DNA of 64,000 nt. It comes from Leishmania donovani. Lineage: Eukaryota; Euglenozoa; Kinetoplastea; Trypanosomatida; Trypanosomatidae. Location of the stretch: contig NC_018234.1 of NCBI RefSeq assembly GCF_000227135.1, positions 1 to 64,000 of the forward strand, given 5' to 3'. Positions 1 through 10,517 of the stretch are shown in pieces (position 1 is the first letter of the stretch; every line of letters starts with the position of its first letter). Under the pieces are notes generated by a model that saw only the letters and a list, made by a program, of their open reading frames with translations, had not been told where the DNA came from and searched no databases. Both the position numbers and the translations under genes were made by a program.

Positions 1-12
1 AGTGGAGAGAAA

Positions 13-54
13 AACCCTAACCCTAACCCTAACCCTAACCCTAACCCTAACCCT
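13..54. repeat. Telomeric CCCTAA repeats
   Basis: Tandem copies of the hexamer CCCTAA, the C-rich strand of the TTAGGG telomere repeat used by kinetoplastids. Its place at the very start shows the window begins at a chromosome end, with the telomere to the left. The array switches directly to unique sequence at CCCTGGGCG. Confidence 0.95.
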
Positions 55-3000
55 GGGCGTGGAACAGTACACCGCTGTCGGTGCATGTACACGTCTCCTA
101 TACCGCGGCAGATCGACGCGCGGAGTGCGCAGCGCTAGAACAGGAGGCTGCTGTTGCCGCTAGCGTTGTCCTCCATTGCGGTGTGCCTGGTTTCGCTTGG
201 GCTGCCGTCGTTGCTGTCTTCGCTGTGGACCTCTGTGGTGGCACAAGCGCCTCGTAGCCCCTTTCATGTTCCTTTTGATCTGAGCCATTTCTTGCCCCTT
301 GACAACTGTGTCTACTCCCGCAGAGGGCGGCGAGCCCGCCCTTGAGCATGGGTGGTGTGCCCCTAGTGCGAAAGAGCTGTGATGTTTGACGCGTAAACGT
401 CTCTCCTTGCGGGTCATGGCCGCCGGTCATGTTTGGTGCCGCCGCCTCGTGGTGTTGGGTAGCGCAACTGATCAAGTACCCCTCTCGGGAAAAGCAGATA
501 TTCCCATCGTACGATGCTTGTACGGTACTATGCCGGGCACTCGCCGTACAGGCGTCGCACGAAGGCGGAGTTGTGGCTGACGGGCTGCTCAGCGGCTGGA
601 GCACTGCCTGTCACCACAGCAAGTTTCATCGCGGACTATTCGGCATCGTCCGTGAAGATGGCGCACGCCGCAGCCAACCTGTCGACTGGGGTGAGCATGT
701 GGAACTTCACCTGAGAAATGAAACCTTTTCGGAGCGGCGCTATCTTTTTTGCTTTTCCTGTTAGCTAAAGAGTGACGCCCTCGACCGTTTCGCCTGTTGT
801 ACCATCGCCTTCCAGGGGTGTATGTTGTTGGCTTTCTCTCAGCGTACAAAGTCGCACATTCCCTGATCGCTGTCACTTCTTGCGGTCCTTTTCCCTGTTG
901 CCTGGAAGACTGCCTTTTCCGCGCTTGTGGAGACCCGAGTATACCTTCTTGTGGGATGTGTCCTTGCCAATGATGCCCTTCTCTTTGAGTTGCTGCAGGG
1001 TATGAATGCACTTGATAACGGGCTCCTCCGGTCCGTGCAGTTGACGGACATGCTTATACACTGGCATAAAAACTGTTTTCACAAGGAATGATATGCGCGC
1101 ACCTTTGCAAGCTGCTTCACGTGCAATCATGTTTGGAGGGCGACAGGGCTTCAACACTTCGCAGCACCTTTATTACGTGCAGAAAGGTATAAATATGGGG
1201 AGGTTCAAGTGAGAAAGTTCCAGTCCCCTTCGTTTCTGCCCATATGGCTGCTTACGGAATCCTAGCTTTTCGGCGGACCGGCATTGAGGTTCTCCTTCCT
1301 ATGAAGGTGATCACTAGCGTTCCCCTTTCTCTGATCCTCGTTCGGAATCAACTGTCAAGTCTAGCAACACGCCCTAAGCTCGCAGGGTCGTGCTTTCTAA
1401 CGAGGCAAGAAAATGTAGTGTTCCTGTAGAGTGCGCTCTGGGGTCTTCAGTGCCGAGACGGCTACTGTGAGTCTCATCAACCATGGTGGTTAGGGAGAGC
1501 ATCGTAATCAGTTGTGAGGGCCTACCAAGTCGGCGCGTGCAAACGAAAGCAGAGTGTATTTATATGAAGTCCAAAAATGCTGGCCAAAGACGGTGAAGGG
1601 GCAGAGTTACAAGAGGAAAACGCTTGTCCAAGGGGAGTGTGAGCACGTGCGTGTGAAAAAAAAAGAGTGAGTGAAACATGTAGAGGAAAGAGGAGAGCAA
1701 AGCAATCGTGCTGCCCGATACAATCAAGTGCATCAGTGAGATAAGTGGCATGAGGCAGTGTCTGCCATTCTCTTCCGCACAGCTTGCAGCGGGTGGCACC
1801 CAGAGGAGAAACGCAAAAGAACGCTATTTACTCCCCCCCCCCTTAAAATGGAGCCATGTGCTCTTTGTGCTCACTAAGGAGTGGGAGAAGAAGCGTATGA
1901 GAACTTCTACCATAGTACATGTGGTGGCTCTCCTAATCACTCAAACAGACATACACACGCACACACACAGAAGGTACCACAGCCGATGCAAGAGGGTATC
2001 CTCTTTCCAAAACGTGTCAGCGACCCTCTTGCTTACAAGCAGAGTTACATCATCGTTGCTGTCCCGTGCGTCTACATCAGCACAGAACGTGAGGGAATAC
2101 AAGAATGTGGATTTTATAAATGTCGGCCACTGTTAAGAGGGAGCTACAAGAATCAACAGAGCTTCAGGAAAGTTTCGGTTCTTCTCCGTGGAGCCGTTGA
2201 ACATGATACAAGGTGGTCAGTGTTGTCGAGTACTTTGCGAAGCCAATGCGCCCTCTTCTCCGCACTTAGAGCGGGACGACAGTTGCGTCTTCCCCTTGGT
2301 CGCCCGATTGCCGCGATATTGTTGACATCGATGAAGATGTAGTCATTTTCAGTCGAGGAACACCCTCACAGGACGCAGGGTGAGCCAGAAATAGGTTCCG
2401 CACGCACACATACAAGCCAAGCATCTCAGCACTCGACGTTCGCACAGTTGCTGAACTGGTACGCTGCTTCGCACAGATGCCCGCGTGCGCAAGAAGACCC
2501 TTTCAGACTGCTGGCGCCTATAAGAGACGTCTCATCCAGAACGCTGCGGAGTGTGTACAAAAGCACTATGTTGCATCCTCTTAAGCTGTGATGGTACAAA
2601 AGACGAGCACGACTGGGGATCAGCACACCTTGTGAATATGCATTGCCTTCTTGTAGAGAAGGCTGAAGGGGGCCGGTGGAGAGGAGGGGGGGAGTCTCAA
2701 GGCGGCTCCGCAGAGCAGGGTGAACTTGGATAAAGGGAGGAGTAATCAGATAGCCAAAGATGCATGCAAATGAGCTGAGAAGGTGGCCAATGGGACTGAC
2801 GTTTGATTACGATCGCTTCGGATGTCGTCAGCAGATAAAATGGGAGGTGAGCGCAGGAAGACGCAGTGAAGCAGGCGTGGGGCTACTTGACAGTGTGTGC
2901 GTGTGTGTATAGTGGGAGGGGCTTCGGCAATTCGATGCGGTGACCGCATCGATCAGCAGTAGAGGATGAACGAACACAGCACACAAGAGTTTTGTTGCGA

Positions 3001-3142
3001 AGAAGAAACGCACAAAGGAAAAGGGGCAAAAAAAAAAAACAAAGAAAACCTCGCGAGGCGCACGGACGACTTGTGTGCCTGATCTCAAGACATGGTTGCC
3101 CGCATACAGACTCGAGGAGAGGGAAACGGAGAGAGTAGTGTC
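55..3142. other. Subtelomeric region without a convincing gene
   Basis: About 3 kb between the telomere repeats and the 3' end of ATG7. The first 550 bases contain related short blocks around GTACA and TGTACGG, as in telomere-associated sequence. Open frames here are short, overlap on both strands and start mostly at non-ATG codons. One minus-strand stretch, 873-1157, encodes a lysine-rich piece that might be a decayed gene and is listed separately. The part from about 2640 to 3140 would include the 3' UTR of ATG7. Confidence 0.6.
873..1157 (-). pseudogene. Possible decayed small basic-protein ORF
   Basis: A 94-codon frame with an internal stretch reading VIKCIHTLQQLKEKGIIGKD followed by a Lys/Arg-rich tail. 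The helical leucine/lysine pattern looks more like real protein than its surroundings and loosely recalls winged-helix ribosomal proteins such as S19 or S25, but I cannot assign it. There is no clear splice acceptor upstream and the neighbouring sequence looks non-coding. It could be a relic or chance. Confidence 0.2.
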
Positions 3143-5320
3143 CTAGTCGGCCAACTCCTCGTCAGAGCTCCAGCCGGTCGCGTCCATCCCCGCCTCCCAC
3201 TTTGCCTTCAGCGCCTTTACCCCACAGACCTCCTCTATAAACGACGGGCTGTTGACGCACTGCAGGAGAAACTCGCTCCCCCCTTCCCTGTACGCACGCA
3301 AAAGCGCGTCGGCGCAAGCAGTGCAGAAAGGGTTCCGCTCACCACACAGGTGGTGCATGGTGTGTGAGAAGACGCTGCCGCGGATCTGCTGCGGGATGAC
3401 CCCGAGGCGGCACCTCCCCTGATCACTTTCACCAGTGGCTGCCTCACGATAGGCTGGGCACCGAAAGCCACTGGGGTGCTGGTACAACTCGGCCAACAGC
3501 TCGACCGCAATTGCCGACGCAATGGACGACACCGCTGGTCGAGTAACCGTACATTGCTCATCCAGCGCACGGAAGCTGAGGCTGTCTGTCGGTGCTATGA
3601 TGTCGCTGCAAAAGTAGCATCCCAAGGGGGTGTGAAGCGTGTCACGGCAGTCGTCCTCCCCTACAGCGTTGGAGCGGGATGTCTGCGCCGGCACACCATG
3701 ACGCATCACCACGTACGTGTCGAAGCCGAGGGCAACGTTGATGACAGGTGTCCCTGTCGCAGCAGCAATGATGGTCGGCACCCAGCGAGCCTCGCGCGAG
3801 TCCGTGAGGAGGAACACAACGTCACTTTCGGCGATGAGCTCTTCGAGTCGGCGAATTTCGCCGAGCGCCTTATCCGCATTCGCCTCATCGATGCGATGCC
3901 CCGGCATGTGGATAGTCAAAGGCACCGGGCGCACCACCGCAGATGGGATGATGGCGCGAACTGCCTCGGCAGCCGCGTCCACCTTAGTCTTGCCGTCTTT
4001 AGCTGCCTCGAAGGTGAACAACGACTGGCGCGCCAAGTTGGAGAAGGAGACACGGCCGCGGTCGACCAAGGTGAGGTTACGGACTCCCCACATCAGCAGA
4101 TTTCGTGCCACGTTGCAGCCCAGGGTGCCAGTACCAAGAAGAAGCGCTTTGCACCTGGCAATCTGATCTAACGCCAGTGACGGCAACACGCGCCACTTCA
4201 TCAATTCGAGGTTAAAACGAGAATCGCTGTCAGCCCGCTGGACGGGGTTGACAAAGGCCCCCAGGTCCAGGCTCTCGATCTTCTTCTTGCGCCACCCTGA
4301 GGCCTTTAGAGAGGGAAACTCCTCCTTCCACTGCACGCGCGTCAGGTCGGCGAACGACGCGCCCGTCAGCCGCTCTCGGAGAGAAGTTACAAGCGACTCC
4401 TCGAGGGCATCGAACGCCAGCTTCACAAATACACTTTTCTCCGTGCCTCCAGACCGCAGCGCGTAGAGACGGAGGGTGTTGAGGGACGGCACTGCAAGTC
4501 GCAGGCACGTGATCACGTTCCGCACCGGAAGACTAACGCTCCCCACGGCGTCGGAAAAGTCGAACAAGCAGACGACAACACTGTCGCCTTTCGCTGCAGT
4601 GGCAGTGACGAAGGCAGTTGGCGAGAAAGAAATGAACTCTACGCTGTCGTTGGCGCATACAGCCAGAAACGGGTTGCAGGCTCGCTCAGGTTTCTGACGG
4701 AGCAGGCTTATCCCGTGGCGATGCATCGCTTGCGCAGCCTCAGCGGAAAACGGAAGCGCAGGCGATGCACCGAGCACTAGCCGGTCAACTAGCACAGCGC
4801 TCTCGATCGCAGTGCACGGAAAAGCTTCCCAGTGAAAAAAGCGGTACGCCTTTGCATCAATGTAAGTGAACATGCAAAGAGTGGCAAACGGCATGTTGCC
4901 CCACGCATCCGCCTCCTCTTCGGCGCTGGCATACAACGCCACAGCAGGCCCCAGCAGCGTCTTCGCCGCGATGGAAATTAGTGCGTTCCGCAAATTCAGC
5001 GCATTGAGCTCCTCCGCAAAGTTGAAGCTCCTCACCGTCCCTTGCACCTGCACGCTCACAACGTCGGCAGCGTTTTCCGCTGCAGCCTGGGCAAGCGTTG
5101 ATGGATGCAGGCTGCCAGCGCTCAGGTGCACCAGGTTTGCTGGAGACAAAAATACGCGGTCTGAAACGTTGGCGCGGATAACGCCGGCGAGGGCGGCATG
5201 CGGCTCCTCCAGTCTCCACTCGGTCAGCTTGAGCTGCCGGAGTTGCTCCCAGAACCCAACGTCGATGGACAGCTGGAGGTCCGAGAAGGTGAGATGCGGT
5301 TTACCGCTCACGGCGCTCAT
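3143..5320 (-). CDS. ATG7: ATG7, E1-like activating enzyme of autophagy
   Basis: 725 aa, ATG start. ATG7 adenylates the C-terminal glycine of ATG8 and ATG12, holds it as a thioester and passes it to the E2 enzymes ATG3/ATG10 in the cytosol. The N-terminal domain has the family opening (LTFSDLQLSIDVGFWEQLRQ, about residues 10-29). The adenylation domain begins with the nucleotide-binding loop GTGTLGCN near residue 396, followed by the family's LVDRG...SNLARQSLF block. The catalytic cysteine is Cys590 in LDEQCTVTRP, matching the family's CTVTRPG motif, although Gly is Ala here. A CYFC pair upstream (residues about 571-574) fits the zinc/crossover region. Length is close to yeast and human ATG7 (about 630-700). 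It is the only intact gene read toward the telomere, with no gene beyond it. Confidence 0.93.
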   Translation of the reverse strand: MSAVSGKPHLTFSDLQLSIDVGFWEQLRQLKLTEWRLEEPHAALAGVIRANVSDRVFLSPANLVHLSAGSLHPSTLAQAAAENAADVVSVQVQGTVRSFNFAEELNALNLRNALISIAAKTLLGPAVALYASAEEEADAWGNMPFATLCMFTYIDAKAYRFFHWEAFPCTAIESAVLVDRLVLGASPALPFSAEAAQAMHRHGISLLRQKPERACNPFLAVCANDSVEFISFSPTAFVTATAAKGDSVVVCLFDFSDAVGSVSLPVRNVITCLRLAVPSLNTLRLYALRSGGTEKSVFVKLAFDALEESLVTSLRERLTGASFADLTRVQWKEEFPSLKASGWRKKKIESLDLGAFVNPVQRADSDSRFNLELMKWRVLPSLALDQIARCKALLLGTGTLGCNVARNLLMWGVRNLTLVDRGRVSFSNLARQSLFTFEAAKDGKTKVDAAAEAVRAIIPSAVVRPVPLTIHMPGHRIDEANADKALGEIRRLEELIAESDVVFLLTDSREARWVPTIIAAATGTPVINVALGFDTYVVMRHGVPAQTSRSNAVGEDDCRDTLHTPLGCYFCSDIIAPTDSLSFRALDEQCTVTRPAVSSIASAIAVELLAELYQHPSGFRCPAYREAATGESDQGRCRLGVIPQQIRGSVFSHTMHHLCGERNPFCTACADALLRAYREGGSEFLLQCVNSPSFIEEVCGVKALKAKWEAGMDATGWSSDEELAD

Positions 5321-6249
5321 GACGATGGCGGATCAAGTTCTGCTTTGTGTTTTCTTTCTTCGCAGAGATAGATCGGAAAACGTGTGTGACTGGGCTGCGG
5401 CAGAAAGAGGAGACGAAGGGTATAAAGACGAAGTTGAATGGCCTTACAGTGTCGGAAAGTGAGCAGATAGGAAAGGCATTCAAAAAGTGTGTGTCGGCGC
5501 GAGAGCGGAGGAATGGTGGTGAGCAGCGCAACGTCGCTTTTTTTTTGCGGTGGAGCGAAAAGGGAAAGGAAAAATATTTCGCATGCACAAAGTCACCAAC
5601 GCGCTTGGAAAGGCGCGCGCACGAGAGAAGCGTGCACTTCTTGCTTTGCTCAAGGGCATTATCTAACTAAACCAGAGGCTGACATATACCACGAAGTACG
5701 GAGGTAGAGGATAGTAAGGATAGCACATGAAGAAAGGTGGGGCACACTTGTCATCGATTGGTAGAGTTCCCACGAAAACTAAAGGCAAAACAGTGGCGAA
5801 AGTAAGAAGCAGATGCAATGCAAATAAACTCACAGTACACTATGAAAAGGCGAGCCCGCTGGTGCTACGTCTCGCTTTTAGAATGAAAACAGCTGCACAG
5901 GAGGAAGATGCGCAGCGTATCAGGCGGGGAATGTCCTAGCCAGTGAACACGAGAAAGCATCCCGCCTCTACGAATCGGTGCAAAAAAAAAAAACTAAAAG
6001 AGCGGAAAAGCGAAAAGTGGGTAGTTTTTGTTGCTTGTCTGTGTGGGTGGGTGCGCCGCGCGAAAAAAAAAAACGAGTACACGAGAAGACGGCGCATGAG
6101 ACCGCGGCAGAATGGTCAGAGTCGCATTCATGGGGAGTAGTATAGGCGCCTGGAAAACGAGTGTGGAATGGTGCACCCACAGGGAAAGCTACGAGGACGA
6201 TCGCATCACCGATGTTGCTCAAAACCGGCTTTTGGAGAACGGTGAAGAG
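5321..6249. other. Spacer upstream of ATG7, no gene seen
   Basis: Purine-rich on the + strand, hence pyrimidine-rich on the ATG7 sense strand. That suits a 5' UTR with trans-splice signals (runs of A at about 5544-5570, 5988-6000 and 6062-6074 read as T-tracts for ATG7). The open frames are short and basic from A-runs; none resembles a known protein. Confidence 0.5.
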
Positions 6250-7400
6250 TCAATGAAAGGTTGATCTCTACAAATCATCTCCGCCGGCATTCAACCCGAA
6301 ACCGGGTCGAGGATCAGGCGGTTTGAACAGTGGCCAAAGCACATCGATAGACCCGGATGTCGCGGCAACACATTGATAATGAGCTTCATATCAGCCGTGC
6401 GGGGGAGTTAGCCGAGCCAGGGGCTGGAGATCGGGCCCTTCAGTTGGACCGTCTGAGGCGCGCCCTCATCAGCTGCTGGCCGCCGAATGTGATGTGGCGG
6501 CGAAGTCAGCGTTCAGTTTAATTCCTTGCCGCATCGGCTCCATGGAGTAGGTGTGCTCTGCAGCCGCGTTGATGTTGGTGCAGTCGAGTACCGTTGCCGG
6601 ACTAGAAGCGGGTGTGCCAGCCGTAGTGGAGGTTGAGAGGAAAACTGTAGCCGAGCAATTCAAGCTCGTTGTTGAGTCACGGACTGACCGCTACCACCAT
6701 CAACGGCGCCTCGAAACTGTCGGGGTCTGCTTTCGTATGGCCCACGTTTTCCCCTCCGTGTTGCAGGGCAAAATGCTCTCCGCCTTCAGACACAACACTG
6801 CTGCGACGCTTGCAGAAAAAGAGTGATACGTGCACATCTTCATCTGCTCGCCAGGGTCCATGGCCAGCTATGCATCGATGCAGAAGCAGCCGCCGGTTGA
6901 TATTCAAGTGTTAACGTTGGGCTCTGTTCCAGCAAGCTCACTCGGTGTGACGAGCTACACGGCCTAGCGGTCACGCTGACGACTCTTTAGACTCCTGGAT
7001 GGACTCCAGCGGTTCGGCGCGGCACGTGTCGAAGAAGCCGGCTTGGTGAAAGAGCCCCTCACACCTCGCTGACTTTGGAATGTCTTCGCACTCCCCGGTG
7101 CAGCGCTCCGGCAGCGTTACGCACTGGTGCCAAAGCTCGGAGAAGACAGACAGTCGAAAATTCCATCCAGCAGAGAAAAAGATGGTGACGATAGTCTATC
7201 ACACCCGCTGTACTGTAGGAAACGTCGTTCTCCCAGCTCATCACAATGTGTTCACTGTTTGCCAGCGCACGCAGGAAGAGAGATTGTGCTAGAGGCTAGA
7301 TGAGATCCACATTCCCCCGTAGCGTATCATCACTAGGTATCCGGCGATCCAAAAACGACAACGGCGTGATCCGGCCGCTGAAGGTGTCATGCACAGCACA
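6250..7400 (-). pseudogene. Decayed FAD-dependent D-amino-acid dehydrogenase/oxidase-family gene, copy 1
   Basis: Reading right to left in shifting frames, pieces of one DAO-family oxidoreductase appear in the correct order. A possible FAD-binding start is AVVVFGSPDT near 7350. Next comes a GFFDT...LESIQES helix near 7030, then FEAPLMVVAVSP and LELLGYSFPLNLHYGWHTRF (6600-6720), as in the family's 'VVAAGAWS..LL..LGY..PL...GYH' block. EPMRQGIKLNADFAA (6500-6550) follows, as in '.PMR.GLRI.GT.EFA'. Finally HPGLSMCFGHCSNRLILDPV (about 6305-6375) corresponds to 'HPGLY.ATGHG..G.TL.PV.G..AE'. Stops and frameshifts separate these pieces, so no full protein can be made. The copy lies in the same direction as ATG7 and is followed at its 5' side by copy 2. 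The family is recognised by pattern; the exact substrate cannot be told. Confidence 0.6.
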
Positions 7401-8104
7401 CCCGGACAATCGCCGCGTCGACCGAAAAAAGTCCAGCTAGAGCCCTATGCCGAGTGGTAGCAGCGGTTTCTTGTCATTTGCTTCTTGTGCTCGATGCAGG
7501 AGAGTTAAAAAAGGGGCGTGGTATGGCCTGCAAGAGTAGGCGATAAACGAAAAAGCAAATGGTAAGTGAAGACTGTTGCTTTGTATTGGGTGGCATCGAA
7601 AAGAAGATTTGTAAACAGCTGGAAACATAGAGAAAAGTGCAAAGAATAAGAAGCACGTAAAGCAGCTCTGCGAGAAGGCAAGTGGCTCTCGCGCACAAGA
7701 GATGCTCATGTAGATTACCTTTTTCGGTGCTTCAGTACTGAGCAGCTGCCGGGCCCGGTTCCTGCGGTTTCATCATGCGAAGCTAAACGTAATCCGTAGG
7801 GACAAGAAAGAAGAGGAGGACGAATCGCAATGCTACTTGAAGGGATTCATTTTCTGTGGGTAACCAATTACTTGGAAAGGAATATAAATCGTTGCGTCTA
7901 CTTAAAACGAGAAAAACTGTCACGTAGAGTTGCGTATCGCATCCGCCACGATGCACTCACACGCGATATGTAACCCGAGTGAAGATCATTGAAAAGCTTT
8001 CTTGGAACACGCGCAACACGGTAATGGTTAAAGCGAATGTGCGGAAAGGTGAACTGCCTAGTTAGAAGAAAATAAGCACAGAGAACAGCATTGCCAGATA
8101 TTTT
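7401..8104. other. Spacer between the two oxidoreductase relics
   Basis: AT-richer than the coding blocks, with short open frames on the minus strand (7437-7709) rich in Phe, Leu and Ser that come from pyrimidine-rich sequence. On the minus strand this would be the intergenic pyrimidine tract serving copy 1. No gene seen. Confidence 0.45.
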
Positions 8105-9380
8105 CACCTTAAAGAGATTCGTTGTTAGAAAAGGGCGGGGGGTCGACAATGCGCTTCTTTTCATCCATCATCTCGCTCAGCAGACCGCTGGAAACGGGTA
8201 GCAAAGTGAAACCTTTGTACCCTGGCTCGATACACATCCAGAGCCCCGGATGTTTCAGCGATTCCCCGATCAACGGCCTTTTGTCTGCAATGAAGGAACG
8301 ATGGCGGTGCCACATATCACTGATCTTGCTCCTCGAGCGGTAGAAGTATGCGCGCAATGGTCTGTGCCCTCTGTTGTTGAATCTCGTTAGGAGGGGATGG
8401 GAACGACGCAGACATGTCACTCGACTTGAGGTGAAGCCGCGGCCTGCATTAGTTGCTCACCAAATCCGTTCTCCAAATCCATAATGGAGCGGCTCAGTGG
8501 TGCGCCATCGGCCACGTGAAAGTGTATGCTGTAGCCGAGCAAGGGGATGAGCAGGAGCCTATAGCCGAGTGAAGCAAGAACCTCGCATAACCAACAGTCA
8601 GTGGCCACGAAGATGCGGGGAGAAGCTGAGTCGCCCTCGTCCGTCCCAACAACGCAGGCATCCCCTCGGTCATCTGAGGGCGGTGAAATGCTCCTGACGG
8701 GAACATGCACGGCAGCGCCAATACTTGACTACAAGCTCTGTGTTGAGGTCTTTAAGAGACCGCCAGAGTCGGTCACAACTCACGCGTGTTTGAAATTGTA
8801 TCTACATGTAAAGGCATCTGTGCTGAACCTGGACGTCTTCTTTGACAGATCCGCTGGCGTAGCAAGGCCAATGTGAATGGTCATTGCTCGCTGCTCGTTC
8901 ACGCACGGCGCCACTTACTGTATGAACTGTGTGCAAGAGAGTTCGACGTGCTCCACCTTTCAGATGAGCGCTTCTAAGTGTGTCTAGATCTTTTCGCCCC
9001 CTTCGGGCTGCGTACAGCGAGAATGGTATATGCTTTGCACCTTTTGTCGAAAAGTGATTGGGGTGGTCTTGCACCAACAGAGGCAAATCTTGTAGAGATT
9101 TAGTGGAATGAGGAAAGGTGGCACCGAACGTCAGCTTTTGTGTTGACGGAAATTTCATTATGGTTCAGGAAGCCTTTTGGTGCTGGGTGGCGTTGCAGAC
9201 ACTCGAGCTGAATGAGACATGAGTTTCCCCACAAGGTACACACGCCGGGCTCCTTGCGATCATTGACAGTCACGTGGCACCACGGTGCTGTAGGTGTCAA
9301 GTCGTCGACACCCCTACCATGCGGGCACCAAAGACGATGACGTTCCTCTCTTCCTTGAAACCCGTGGCGTCTTAGACCAT
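8105..9380 (-). pseudogene. Decayed FAD-dependent D-amino-acid dehydrogenase/oxidase-family gene, copy 2
   Basis: Nearly the full length of a DadA/DAO-type oxidoreductase can be followed right to left. From an ATG at 9380 with a stop two codons later comes VIVFGARMVGVSTT (9300-9345), a worn GxGxxG FAD loop. After a frameshift follows VTVNDRKEPGVCTLWGNSCL (about 9195-9260), as in 'VTV.DR.EPG..TS.AN...I'. The middle is obscure. It resumes at IFVATDCWLCEVLASLGYRL with LLGYSIHF and SRSIMD (8480-8615). The C-terminal block has MWHRHRSFIADKRPLIGES, HPGLWMCIEPGYKGFTL and SGLLSEMM (8170-8320), matching the family's 'W.GHRP.TPDG.P.IG...HPGL..N.GHG..GFTL.P.SG.LL.EM'. Stops and frameshifts break the frame, so it is dead. 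It is better preserved than copy 1 and clearly diverged from it. Confidence 0.72.
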
Positions 9381-10517
9381 TTTGAGATGCGCAGCTTGCA
9401 GAGGAAGTCTACTTCGCAGTTAGATGATGCTGAGAAGGGAACGTTTGCCGCGCGAAACGACTGCTGTGTGTGATAGTCGACCACGAAGAAAGCAGCACAA
9501 AACACCAGGAATATGTGGGAGAGAGTAGAATTTGGAGGGAAAGGTGGCGCACCTGCGCTGCGCTATAGCAGTGCGTTGGACGTCGGGGGAAGGGGTGCTG
9601 GTATGCTTGCTTGCTCTTGCTTCGTGTACGAAGAGAAAGCACATCAAGATCAGTTTTCTTTGGGTAACTCGGTGAGCCGCTGGCATGTGAATTAGTGGCG
9701 CGATTGTGTGAGGCTGGTCGGACACGTTTTCTTGGCGCGCTGCTTCGAAGAACTATCCTTCTCAAGCACGGGGGTTTACAGTCATTTGTTTTGCAGCTGT
9801 GCGCAACGGGGGTGAATTGGATGCGCCACGCTGCAGATGGCGCAGAGCGTTTGTCGAACGCATTGCAGAACCTTTGTGTATCACCGGTGTTATACCCTCT
9901 ATTTGCATTTGCAACAGTAGCGTCCTTCAGGGTTTGGTGCAAAACGCATTTGGCGCGGTTTGGGTCTCACATGAAAAATCATCTGTTACACCAATGGTGC
10001 TGCGTTTTCGTGGTTACGGGGGTGCCCTGAGAATGGCTCGCCGGGCAGAGATTTGATATGATTTCGCGGGGCAGGGGACACGTTGTTGTTATGCCGGTGA
10101 TGCAGGCCTGGTAGAAAGGGTAGTTTTCATCACAAGTGAAGACTGGCTCTGACACACAGGCAGTTTGCGCTTCTGCATGTGCCTCTTATCCCACTTCCCA
10201 GAGTGTATCTGTGGTGCCTTGAAAACAACAAGCAAGCGCTCAGGAATCATAATTCGTAAAAGGACCCTCTCTTGTATCAAATGCCCGCAGACTGTTTCAC
10301 AGCAGCTGTGTGAAATCCCTGTTAAGGAATCACCACGAAGCGCATCAGTGAGGACTCTTGTGCAAACGCGAGTACTGGGTCGTATGCCCTTATCTAGCGT
10401 CTGTCTCTCGAAAACTGTGTGCAGAATACCCTCCCTGCCTTTCCTACGTTTCTTTTCATCACTTCACTACCGGGCATCACGCAGAGCATTCTCTTGCCAG
10501 CCGCCTTTCGAAGTGCA
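9381..10517. promoter_or_regulatory. Probable divergent strand-switch region
   Basis: The minus-strand relics and ATG7 face left and everything from 10518 faces right, so RNA polymerase II transcription of both polycistronic units should begin around here. No gene was recognised. Open frames on both strands (9409-9942 minus, 9695-10030 plus) overlap fully and match nothing known to me. Divergent strand-switch regions in trypanosomatids lack classic promoter motifs and are marked by histone variants and base J, which bare sequence cannot show; the assignment rests on gene orientation. Confidence 0.6.

Noticed and set aside
10419..10517. Upstream extension of the ISY1 frame
   Set aside because: Its first codon is GTG and the sequence is pyrimidine-rich UTR; the first ATG is 10518.
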